Positions 22,010 to 31,397 of a stretch of DNA of 64,000 nucleotides are shown piece by piece. Below the pieces are notes generated by a model. That model was not told the origin of the DNA. It worked only from the letters and a program-made list of their open reading frames with translations, and ran no database searches. The stretch covers positions 682,001 to 746,000 of the forward strand of contig NW_026611618.1 of assembly GCF_028009165.1 (NCBI RefSeq), given 5' to 3'. Origin of the DNA: Akanthomyces muscarius (Eukaryota; Ascomycota; Sordariomycetes; Hypocreales; Cordycipitaceae). Positions within the stretch are counted from its first letter, which is position 1; each line of letters begins with the position of its first letter. The translations under genes and the position numbers were made by a program.

Positions 22010-23143
22010 ATGGCGCCTCTCGTCCTCACCCTGCGGATGCGCACGCTCATGGTCGCGCCGATCCTGCTCGCCATCGCCACCGGCATCGCCCTCTTTGCCC
22101 ACTCCGACGTCAACACGCCGATGCTGTGGTCGCAGTGCCACGCCCACGCGCGCATCCCCGCCCTCAGCCGCATCCCCGTCCTCGGCACGCCCTCGTGCTA
22201 CCTCGTCAGCTTCTTCCAGGCGGCGCTCGACTCGGTCCGCACGCGCGCCGTGCTCGCCGTCATCCTCGCCTTTGTCGGCGGCCTGCTCACCGTCTGCACC
22301 GTCGAGTCGGCGCGCGGCTGCAACGCCACCGCCCGCGTCGTCGCCCACCCCACGCCCTCCTGGCTGCTCTTCAACCTGCTCGGCGGCGCCCTCGTCTGGC
22401 AGCTGCTCATCGTGCCCGCGCAGATCCAGCGCCTGCGCAACATCTTCATCGCGCAAAAGAATGGCGGCGCGGGCGACGGCGACGGCGACGAGGAGGGCAA
22501 TGTCGGCGGCGGCGGCGGCGGAGACAGGCTCGAGAGACTCGGCGTCGACCTGGACCGAAACATTGCGGGCTCCGAGGTCGTTGCTATTCCCGTCGCCGTC
22601 GCCGTGGGCTTTCTCCTCCCGTCGATCCTGATGCTCGTCTACAACAGCAGCCCGGTCGCGATTGGCGTCTGGCTCTTCTTCCCCGTCTACGTCTCCCTCG
22701 CGCGGCTCGGCGTGCGCTGGATGCTGCAGCGTACCTGGGACTACACGGCCGAGCGCAACGTGCACCTCGAGACGCACCGCCGCAGCCTCGTCGCCGTGTA
22801 CGCCCTACCGCTGCTGGCGTCACTCTTGGCCCACGCCGCCATCATCTGGAGCATGACGCGCCGCGATGACCGCAAGGAGATGACGCGCTCGTGCGTCATG
22901 TTCATCGAAATCGACTTTGCCTTCATCGGCGCCACCGTCCTCTACTGGGTGCTCGTCGAGACCAACTGGAAGGTGCCCTTGTACATGGTGGCCATCTCGG
23001 TGGTGCTCGGTCCCGGCGCGGGCGTCCTCGGCGGCTGGCTGCTGCGCGAGAATGTCATTCAGGAGGAGCTCGGTGCGGTCATTGATCTCGATGCCGCGGA
23101 GGACACCGCCGGTGAACCATCGGAGCAGACGCCGCTGCTCTAA
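22010..23143 (+). CDS. Multi-pass membrane protein of unknown function
   Basis: This is a single exon of 377 residues from ATG 22010; only non-ATG codons extend the frame upstream. About eight hydrophobic helices are visible, at roughly residues 8-28, 78-100, 120-142, 195-215, 222-242, 265-287, 300-322 and 328-350. A Gly/Asp-rich cytosolic-type loop (GDGDGDEEGNVGGGGGGD) lies between helices 3 and 4. The C-terminus EPSEQTPLL has an acidic dileucine-like ending, typical of sorting to vacuole or endosome. I do not recognise the family. It has no signature of MFS, ABC or GPCR proteins. Confidence 0.75.
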   Translation: MAPLVLTLRMRTLMVAPILLAIATGIALFAHSDVNTPMLWSQCHAHARIPALSRIPVLGTPSCYLVSFFQAALDSVRTRAVLAVILAFVGGLLTVCTVESARGCNATARVVAHPTPSWLLFNLLGGALVWQLLIVPAQIQRLRNIFIAQKNGGAGDGDGDEEGNVGGGGGGDRLERLGVDLDRNIAGSEVVAIPVAVAVGFLLPSILMLVYNSSPVAIGVWLFFPVYVSLARLGVRWMLQRTWDYTAERNVHLETHRRSLVAVYALPLLASLLAHAAIIWSMTRRDDRKEMTRSCVMFIEIDFAFIGATVLYWVLVETNWKVPLYMVAISVVLGPGAGVLGGWLLRENVIQEELGAVIDLDAAEDTAGEPSEQTPLL

Positions 23144-23446
23144 GCTATGGGAAGTATGTAATTTGAGTTGGAAATGTAGAACAACCGCTAGTTTGGAAAA
23201 CATGGAGCTCGGTTGTATCTGGCAGTCCTTTTAATTAATTCTAGCGTGAGCCATCTTTCGACATAATATATCACAGAGCGTTACTATTTGCATGAAAGCA
23301 TCACATTGAGCATCGAGCGGTAATTTGAATGAAAAAGGTTCTTTTATACAAGCCCGCCGTCTAAATAGTACAGTGTATGTGGTATACGTAGAGGGTATGA
23401 GTACAGGCAGCGCTCTTCTGCCGCATGCTTCAGAGAGAAAATGCCA
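23144..23446. other. Convergent intergenic region, 303 bp
   Basis: This lies between the 3' ends of the membrane-protein gene (+) and the mL57 gene (-). It is AT-rich with TTAATTAATT near 23231. I see no gene. Confidence 0.5.
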
Positions 23447-24349
23447 TTAGTTTTTGTTAATTCTCGCGAGGATGCGCTCGCGGATGACCTGCGTTGCCAC
23501 GGCACCGCCGTGTTGCAGCGTGATGGCGCCGACAATGGCCATGACGGCACCAGTCAGGACAACCTCCACACCGCTCGACTCGAGATTGTCGACCTGCAAC
23601 AAAGAAATATTAGCGACCTGATGAGAGCAGATGCAGTTGGCGCATGACCTACCGAGCGAGGCTTCCACCGCACAGTGTTGTCCAGACCAACCGATCTGGC
23701 CAGCGCAGCCAGCTGCTCCTTGCCGACAACATCGCGCGCGTCCTGGACGTTCAGGTTGTCCACGGGCGTGAGCTTGGGGTGCTCAAACGCTCGTCTGTCA
23801 AACTCGTCCGTCTGCTGCGCCTTGGGGTTCGCCGGCTTGCTGACAATGTCCTTGACGGCCTCTACATCGAGCGCCATGCGACCTGTGTCCTCTCGTTAGC
23901 GCGCCGTGGCCTTCTCTCCTGCCTCCGGATTCCAATCATCACGTACCGACCAGCGCCAATCGATCGTTGAAGCCTCTGCGCCCTTGGTCGAAGCTCTTGT
24001 GCGTGACCGCCAGCCACTTGAGCTCGTCGGGGAGCATCTTGCTGCCCCCCTGGCCGAGCAGCCTCTCGTACATTTGGTCCAGCCGCGCAGGGTCGTTGTT
24101 GACCGCCCATACCTTGTTCCGCGGGTTCTTGGCAAAGTCCATCTGCAGCGGCGCCTTCATGCCCGCGGGCGTGTGGCTCCATCGGGGCGATGACGATGAG
24201 GAGGTCGTCTTGGACGCCGGCGACTCGGAAATTTTAAACGACTCGGGGGTCTCTGCCGCTGTAGTGGCGTATGAGCGCGCGCAGGGGAGGAACGCGCGCG
24301 CGGCCTGCCGACTGCGCAGCAGACTTGTGCGGCACGGTTGTAGGGCCAT
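23447..24349 (-). CDS. MRPL15: Mitochondrial ribosomal protein mL57 (MrpL15), RNase III-like fold
   Basis: There are three exons on the minus strand: 24349-23947, 23882-23653 and 23593-23447. Phases close and the product is 259 residues. A mitochondrial presequence (about 30 residues, Arg/Ala-rich) leads into WSHTPAGMKAPLQM, then WAVNNDPARLDQMYERLLG, LPDELKWLAVTHKSFDQGRR and GFNDRLALVGR. This is the RNase III-like domain of the fungal mitoribosomal protein; THKSFDxGxxGxNxRLxxxG is its best known block. The acidic catalytic residues of true RNase III are not apparent, as expected for a structural ribosomal protein. It shares a 432-bp divergent promoter with RTT109. Confidence 0.92.
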
Positions 24350-24781
24350 CGTGTGTTGTGAGGTGGGATTGAGCAAGTAATCCTGACTCTCCTACACTTT
24401 GGAGTGAAGCTTTCGCCAGGGTCGCAACTTTCTGCGGATAAATTCCTGCACGTGACCAGGCGACAGGGACTGTGGCTGGAGTGGCGCAACCTCGCAAGCC
24501 ATTCCATACAATATAGGAATTCATACCTGGTGTGCTGTAAACAGGTAAATAATAGGTATAATGTTACAATGAACTCGATTTGGCCCAGCGTTGATTCGCA
24601 ACTGGACAAATACTGTATTGTGCTGTGCATTGTAACTTTGGCGCGTGGTGCGCCACATCGTAGTGACGTCGCGCCGTGGCTTAATTGAAACGCGTTTCCC
24701 ACATTGGCGCGACTGGCTGGCCATGTTCGCCAACCGTCTGCACCTGTCGACAATTTTCTCAAGTTTCTGGACGAGGTCGAT
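24350..24781. promoter_or_regulatory. Bidirectional promoter between mL57 and RTT109 genes
   Basis: The 432 bp between two head-to-head starts contains no coding region. It must supply both a mitoribosomal and a chromatin gene. A TGACGTC palindrome (CRE-like) lies at about 24663-24669. Confidence 0.5.
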
Positions 24782-26437
24782 ATGGCGACAACTGAGCCTT
24801 TAGATAATGGCCTTCGCGCCAGGTTGGAGCCTGTACTACCAAAGGGTCGCCAATTTGGCATCTTTCACCTCTCCACGCCGCCGACCAAGAGCGCCGCCCT
24901 GTATTCTGCGCCGCCCAACGAGAGACCCGACCGGACATTCTGCGAAAGCCACTTTCTCGCCGTTTCCATCAAAACTCCGACCGAGGATGGGGATGTCGCT
25001 CCAGATGAGAAGCATAAGAATGTTCTCGTCTTGGGCGTCGAGATTCTCCTCTACTCGACTATACACACTACGACCCTCTTCGTTTCCAAGGCCGACTCGA
25101 CGGGATACCTAAACTTGCTAAAACTGCCCAAGGGGACGCCGAGTCCTATACGAGAGGTTTGCGGCGCATTCATCTCGCACCTGGTGGAGAAGCGACGGCG
25201 CAAGGATAAGCAATTCGTCGTCAGCCTTTTTGCGCGAGCCCAATCGCAGTACCTCTTCCCCGGCAGCGTCAAGAATAACGGAAAGCACGTGCTGGACGAC
25301 CGCGGCCTAGTTAAGTGGTGGTGCCGCGTCCTCAGCCCGTTGCTCGAAACACCGCCCAAGGGTAGTCTGCCGCCCTGGGGCAGCGTTAGGGGCTACATCG
25401 TCGTGCCGGGCCTGGAAGAATACGAAACGAGGGCGTTTCTGCCTCGCACGCTGCTGCCGTCATGGTCGCTCACACATCCGCTGGAGATAATATCACACTA
25501 CACAAAGGAGTTTGACTGGGTGCCGCCGCGGTGCCTGATTCCTCGCTACCCCGACGATCCGAAATCGAGATTCAGGGATGAGCTGGACGAGGAGGCCGCA
25601 CAGTCCGGAGCCATGCGCAAGGCGGGCACGTGGCAGAGCGTCAGGACTTTGGACATGTTTTGGGAGATGATGGCTTTCCGACAAGAGTGCTCGAGTGGCC
25701 GGATGACGGGCTTCATTTGGGTCGTGTTCGACGACGAACCCCAAGACGGCATGCCCCCGGCCGCGCCGGAGACGCCGCGCAAGCAGCAACGCACCATTGA
25801 CATTTCGACGCCAGGCACCACGCCGCGCAAACTCTTTGGCGGCACCACCGCCCCGTCAGCCAAGTCACAACGAGCCGCCACCGAGAAGAAGCGCGCAGAG
25901 GATAGAAAGAGAAAGAAGTCCAGAAAGCTGCGCGGCATCATCGTCACCCGGCCCCCGCGCGTTAAGACGGAGCAGAAGAATTACCTGTTGGAGCGCTGCC
26001 CGCCGTCCACGCCATACTACTTTTGGCCTGCTGGCGGGCGCGGAGAGCGCATCGTCGGGGAGAGCGCGTACAAGCGCATCGTGGAGCTGCTCCTGCATTT
26101 GGACTTTGCAACGCTCGACAAGGCCGCGGGGAGCACGCGGCGGTGGGTCGGCGAGGTGGGCATGGGGAGTCCTTGGGGCTACGATGTGACTGGCACGATG
26201 GAGGTTGCGGCAGGGACCGGGGATGGGGATGTAAAGGTGCCGCAGGTGAATAACTTGTCGGGGCTGGTCAAGAGGAAGCGCAGCAGCGCAGTCGAGACGG
26301 CAGAGGCGGCAGAGGACGGAGCTGTCAAGGTGCTTGGCGCAGGCTTGGTGAGGAAAAAGTCCAAGTCGGATGCGCCAGAGGAAGGGCATGCTGCTGTGCT
26401 TTCAGCAGGGTTGGTGCGCAAAAAAGAAAAGGCGTAG
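24782..26437 (+). CDS. RTT109: Histone H3 acetyltransferase Rtt109 (KAT11)
   Basis: This is a single exon of 551 residues from ATG 24782. The frame is open a little further upstream but has no earlier ATG. The KAT11 fold is clear: LVLGVEILLYSTIHTTTLFVSKADSTGY, KNNGKHVLDDRGLVKWWCRVL, SWSLTHPLEIISHYTKEFDWVPPRCLIPRYPDDPKSRF and TLDMFWEMMAFRQECSSGRMTGFIWV. Rtt109 acetylates H3 K56 and K9 with the chaperones Asf1 and Vps75, acting in replication-coupled nucleosome assembly and DNA damage tolerance. The C-terminal third is Lys/Arg-rich, with the repeated motif LGAGLVRKK / LSAGLVRKK near the end, probably nuclear localisation or histone-chaperone contacts. Confidence 0.94.
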   Translation: MATTEPLDNGLRARLEPVLPKGRQFGIFHLSTPPTKSAALYSAPPNERPDRTFCESHFLAVSIKTPTEDGDVAPDEKHKNVLVLGVEILLYSTIHTTTLFVSKADSTGYLNLLKLPKGTPSPIREVCGAFISHLVEKRRRKDKQFVVSLFARAQSQYLFPGSVKNNGKHVLDDRGLVKWWCRVLSPLLETPPKGSLPPWGSVRGYIVVPGLEEYETRAFLPRTLLPSWSLTHPLEIISHYTKEFDWVPPRCLIPRYPDDPKSRFRDELDEEAAQSGAMRKAGTWQSVRTLDMFWEMMAFRQECSSGRMTGFIWVVFDDEPQDGMPPAAPETPRKQQRTIDISTPGTTPRKLFGGTTAPSAKSQRAATEKKRAEDRKRKKSRKLRGIIVTRPPRVKTEQKNYLLERCPPSTPYYFWPAGGRGERIVGESAYKRIVELLLHLDFATLDKAAGSTRRWVGEVGMGSPWGYDVTGTMEVAAGTGDGDVKVPQVNNLSGLVKRKRSSAVETAEAAEDGAVKVLGAGLVRKKSKSDAPEEGHAAVLSAGLVRKKEKA

Positions 26438-26877
26438 TCATTTACGAGGTTTGGTTTTGTATGGTGGCTTGGTTGTACGATAGAGCATGCAGTAAGACAT
26501 CATAAAGCACAGGCTAGCCAGAACGAATACGAACTTGGATATCTACAAGTTGTCGCGTAAGAGTCTATCGCATCTGTCGAATCGCTGCGCCTCCATCCCC
26601 AACGTGTTTCTGTTTGAGTACCCAGTGTGCCTGTAATGTGTGCGGAAGATATGGCGAGGCGGCAATCGCTCCGCAGCGGCAATTTAGATACATTTAAGCA
26701 GTCGAACGCCACAAATTACTCGCCCGGTTTGTGTCGTGTAATCCTGCCTTCTCGGCTTACCCCACGCGGAGCCTGTCTCACGCCGTTGGTGCAGCCTGGT
26801 TCTGTTACGCCTGAGCCATCATCAACGTGAAAATACGGACACTGCAGCGGACATGCTCAGACAATCACGCAGATGGC

Positions 26878-26884
26878 TATAAAT
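26878..26884 (+). promoter_or_regulatory. TATA-like site upstream of gene fragment
   Basis: TATAAAT lies 200 bp before the ATG at 27078. It is the only supporting promoter feature for that fragment. Confidence 0.3.
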
Positions 26885-27077
26885 TGCTCATGTCTCGATA
26901 ATTTTCACTTTGCTCTGGCATTTTAAGCCCTCTGCGGTCGAACTTTCTGTTGACAGCATCAGGGACACTGACGGTGTCACGCTCTCTAAACTTGACAACA
27001 GCCACTACTCCTCAGCGTAGCAACTCCGACTCAACCAGTCGACATCTCACTCCGCCAGCTCGGAAAGGCTACGGCGC

Positions 27078-27623
27078 ATGTCTCAGTCATTCAAGGTTGG
27101 CGACATATGTCCTACTAGGGAATACCTAAAATTTCTCGAGATTCCAGACCTTTACAGCGAGAGCACCCCAAGACAGTAGCGCTGGGCCCCGGATGGCATG
27201 GCACTTTTAGCGTTATGAATTGCCGTGCGCAGAAGAGGCATTAATTGCTGTAACCTACTTCCTTCCTCTGCGGAAATGAAACAACAAGTCATACTGACAC
27301 CCTGCTCTGGCTAGGTTCGCGCCGCGAATCTTGTGCTGGACGCTGGGAAGTCTGTCATTGTGCCCCCGAAGACTATGTAGCTAGACAGGCTGGGCAGCCG
27401 GGGAAGCCCTCCTGATGTCTCTGAGCTTGACGCGGTATGGGATCTTCAATGCCTCGCAGAATTGATAGAGCACTGCATCATCTCCAAGCGGATAATGTTG
27501 CCCGCAGACATGACAGACAAGCACCTAGATGCCTGCTACTCCCTACTCAATGCTGTAGACGAACTGATTAATGAGGGTCTAGAACCCTTAGTATTTACAA
27601 GTGTCTGCGCAATCAACCATTGA
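27078..27623 (+). pseudogene. Possible degraded protein-coding gene
   Basis: An ATG at 27078 opens 33 codons of protein-like composition (MSQSFKVGDICPTREYLKFL, then EIPDLYSESTP) that stop at TAG 27177. After about 135 bp, a second open stretch in frame 27315-27623 reads VRAANLVLDAGKSVIVPPKTM, TAG (27378), then 80 codons including DAVWDLQCLAELIEHCII, MTDKHLDACYSLLNAVDELI and EGLEPLVFTSVCAIN, then TGA. The fragments are amphipathic and balanced, unlike the neighbouring intergenic DNA. The internal TAG could be a mutated CAG. CTAG at 27311-27314 could be a splice acceptor, but I find no matching donor. I do not recognise the family. Confidence 0.3.
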
Positions 27624-29357
27624 ATCGATGGAGCCGCCGGGCCTCCATCGCCAACGTGCTGCTGGGCGTTTACGCGATGCCTGTGGTGTTGTTCTGGAGC
27701 TCGGTTATCGCTCGACGGGCGGCGTATGGCACGACGGTGACGACACTGAAGTCATATGATGGTGGGTAGCAAGAGAGACGGCGGCGGCCTGCCAGTAGCA
27801 AATTCTTCTTCTTCGTACGACTCGCCGAGAGTGGACACTCGCTCGGTTCGTATGGGCCGCCGTGGATACCGGCGACACGACAGGGCTGGCAGGAGAAGAA
27901 AGGACCCCGCTGCGCATTTCGGCCATGTTGCTCAATCGGGCCGGCTGAGCCAGCCGTGCCCTCGCTCTTTTGTTTTGCTGGCTGCATTTGCTGATTCCTT
28001 TGCTGCTCGTGATCCGCACGCCGGTAGTCTTGGCATGCTAGTCATTGACAGGGCAGGGTGGGCTCGTCGTCAGTCTTCACCCAATGGCTGCATTTTTATT
28101 CTCTCTCAGAAACATCAAGCAAATGGGGGTTCCGGTTTCCTCAAACAATAAACGACAATAGATGCTGCAGTGCCAGCGCTCTCACCATCATCTGATGGTC
28201 GAGGGGTTCCCGAGGCACTACAACGAGACGTCCTGATACAACATCTTCACCGCAGGAGAAAGACCAAAGAAAAAAATGGTCGGATATGGGCCAAGAAGAC
28301 GCCAGTAGCTATTTAGCTAGCGCGAACGAAGAAACTAGCTAGCTCCTCTACCCCTGGCCCAATCTGCAACCTTAATGCGTCCGTCTGTTCCCACTCTCGT
28401 CAGGCCCTGACCCCTGTCTTGTCTTGTCTTTGCAGGGTTTCCCGGGAAAGCTTTGCCGGGGGGGCGTTCGCTAGTGCCCTCGACCTCCTTGTACTCTGCA
28501 GACTTATCGTGTTGAAATTGCCCAGGGGCTGTCTTCGCTCAGCCACTAGATCAAGCCAACCGCGCTGTCGCGGCTACACTAGGGAAGTGCTCACGTGCAA
28601 AGACAAGAAGGACAGAGATGATGGACAAACGAGGCTGCAGAAGATGCAAGACAATTTGCAAAAGAGCGGGATAATAGATGCTGCAGGCTGTACAGAGCAT
28701 TCTCTTCGTGTCGCCTGATATTTACCCTTTTTCTTTTCGAGCGTCTGCCAAGATGTATGTATGTAGGTCTTGCTCGAGGTTACGCTCACCAGTAGAGAGA
28801 CGGATTGGTCTAATCACTCAAGCCCGCCAACGCCTCCACGTGCCCTCTTCAACCAAGTCTAGGAAAAGCAGTATTTGCACCATAATGTAGAGTTGATTTG
28901 GCACGTGCAAACATATGCACCTTTGACAGGGAACTAGGCTGGTAGCCCATGGGGATGGGATGGGGTTGGGATGGGGAAAACTCTCCTCCTCCTCCCCTCT
29001 GTCTTGACCGAGCGGATCCTGCGCCGTCGGCACAACGGTCATGGCCGGCAAGGATATTCAAGGTTCAAGGGCTTTTCGCCTCTTTGAAGCCCAGGGAGCT
29101 AGATGATTTCCATTCTGTGCTCGCGTGCAGGTGGGGGCTCAGCATGCATACCCCGTAGCACCTACATACGACCTTTCAACAAGGCCACCCTTCAGCCATT
29201 CGTCTTATTTTTTCTCTCGGTTTTTTTTTCTTTGCGCTCCTCTATTTCTTTCCACCCCCGCGCTCCTTCCCCATATCTCTTCTTCTCCAACATTTCGTTC
29301 TTTCTTTAATTTTCCCCGTCCTCTGGCTGATAGACCGTCGCTGTCTGTCAAGAGAAA

Positions 29358-31143
29358 ATGTTTGGTCTTGGCAGCAAAAAGGTAGAGTCGGCGCCCGCCG
29401 CGCCCACCAGCGATGCCGTCGATGTCGATGTCGAAAACAGTGTTGCTGCTCCACGCAAATCCTGGAGAGAAACAATGCTGCCCGTCTTTGCCTGCGGCTC
29501 CGGCCTCTTTTCTGACGGCTACATCAACAACGTCAGTTCCTCCTCCCCTCCTTCCTTCTCCTGTCCTCGTATCGCAACTAACACAATAACACAGGTCATT
29601 GGCTCGGTCAACACCATCCTCACCCGCCAATACGGCCCGGTCTATAGCGAATCGTCGGCCTACCAAAATGTCGCCAGCATCGCCTTTGCCGGCATCGTCG
29701 TCGGCCAGCTGCTCTTTGGCTTCCTCTCCGACCACTGGTCGCGCGCCAACTCGCTAACCCTCTCCACCATTATCCTCATTGTCTTTACCGCCCTCGCCAC
29801 GGGCTCGTACTGGCTCGGCGATGCCGTAGGCATGTTCAATATCCTGACCGCGTGGCGCTTCTTTGTCGGTGTTGGTATCGGAGGTTTGTGTTTCCCAGTT
29901 CCCACATATTCCCAGTTCCCATGTATCGGCAAAGGGAAAAGGTGCAACGTTCCTGACATGAGAAAATACAATAGGTGAATACCCCGCTGGCAGTGTCGGC
30001 GCGGCGGAATCTACTGGCGAGCTCAAGGCCGGTACGCGCCATCGCTGGTTCATCCTCTTTACCAACACCATGATCAACGGCGGTTTCGTCATGGGCGCCT
30101 TTATGCCATGTAAGTTTCTGCACACACTTCAATCTTCAGAACGGGAGCAACGTCTGACATGAAAATAGTCGTCATTGCCTCTGGTACCAAAAACTACGAA
30201 GTCATGTGGCGCGCCGCCCTCGGCGTCGGTGTCATCTTCCCCCTCGTCCTCTTGTATCTCCGGTTTAAGCTCGAGGAGCCCGAAGACTTTACCAAGAACT
30301 CGATGCGTCGCCACACGCCCTACCGCCTTGTCTTTAAGTTCTACGGCTTCCGTCTCTTCTGCGTCTCCCTCATCTGGTTCCTCTACAACGTACGTCCCGT
30401 CCGCCGCAGCCCTGTCCCTTCTCTCCGTCTCTAACCCCGGCCTTTTTCTCCAGTTCTCCGTTTATGCATTCGGCATCTACTCCTCCACAATTCTCTCCAG
30501 CATCTACAGCAAGGACGGCCGGGTCCCCCCGCTCACGCAAGTCTTTGGCTGGAATACGGTCATCAACATGTTCTACCTGCCCGGCTCCATCCTCGGCGCC
30601 TTCATCTCGGACTGGATTGGCCCCAAGCACGCCCTCGCCTTTGGTGTCCTCGTGCAGGCCCTTGTCGGCTTCATCATGGCCGGAGTCTACGCCAAGATAT
30701 CCCAACACGTCGCCGCCTTTGCCATTGTCTACGGCATCTTCCTCTCCCTCGGCGAGATTGGCCCCGGCAACAACATCGGCCTGCTCGCCGCCAAGACGTG
30801 CGCGACGGGCGTGCGCGGTCGCTACTACGGCATCGCGGCCGCCGTCGGCAAGATCGGTGCGTTTGTCGGCACCTGGGTCTTTCCGCTCATCAGCAAGGCC
30901 GGCGGCAGCGACACCGAGTCGGCGCAGTACCCCTTCTGGGTCGCGTCCAGCCTGTGCGTGCTGTCGGCCGTCATCACGCTGACGCTTGTGCCCACCGTCG
31001 GCCAGGATACCATCGGCAAGGAGGACGAGCGGTTCCGTGAGTACCTGGAGAGCCAGGGATGGGACACAACGCAGCTGGGTATGGGCAAGGCCGAGTCCAG
31101 TGCGCCCGAGGCCGTGGTCGAGAAGGTGGCCGAGAAGCAGTAA
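29358..31143 (+). CDS. GIT1: MFS glycerophosphoinositol/glycerophosphodiester permease (Git1-like)
   Basis: There are five exons: 29358-29531, 29595-29883, 29975-30109, 30169-30389 and 30454-31143. Phases close and the product is 502 residues. Signatures in order are ACGSGLFSDGYINNVIGSVN in helix 1, FAGIVVGQLLFGFLSDHWSR (the MFS loop 2-3 motif, GxLSDxxxR), WRFFVGVGIGGEYPAGSVGAAES spanning the exon 2/3 joint, and IGPKHALAFGVLVQ in the second half. The DGYINN and GGEYPAGS blocks are typical of the phosphate/glycerophosphodiester branch (Pho84/Git1), and overall similarity favours Git1. It should import glycerophospho-compounds at the plasma membrane as phosphate and inositol sources, often induced by phosphate limitation. 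It converges on the regulator at 31398, with 254 bp between. Confidence 0.88.
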
Positions 31144-31397
31144 GGGGCTGCACGGCTGGTGTATTTTAAGGATACAAGCAAATTAAGATCTATCAATGCG
31201 ATATCGACATGACGTAATAGTGGTCCGATGCATAATGAAAGATTTGGAACAGTTCATACATCAATAGTTGGTATAATTCTTGACTCGGCTATACGCTATC
31301 CTGAAATGCAATTTAAAGTTTCAACTGTAGTCGTGGCTGCACAAGGCAAGAATATCCAAAACAAAAATTGCCGTCACTCCAGATAAAAATGCTATAG

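Larger units (their letters stand above)
26438..29357. other. Gene-poor block, 2.9 kb
   Basis: There is no intact gene. The block contains a decayed-looking coding fragment at 27078-27623. Its last 400 bp, a G-rich patch (28950-28980) followed by long C/T-rich tracts, are the promoter and leader of the permease starting at 29358. Confidence 0.5.

Noticed and set aside
21884..22777. Long antisense open frame over the multi-pass membrane protein gene
   Set aside because: Low-complexity Asp/Glu/Arg/Gly composition and perfect overlap with the real gene mark it as an antisense shadow.
24704..24781. Upstream extension of Rtt109 from a TTG codon
   Set aside because: There is no ATG before 24782, and the family begins close to the methionine at 24782.
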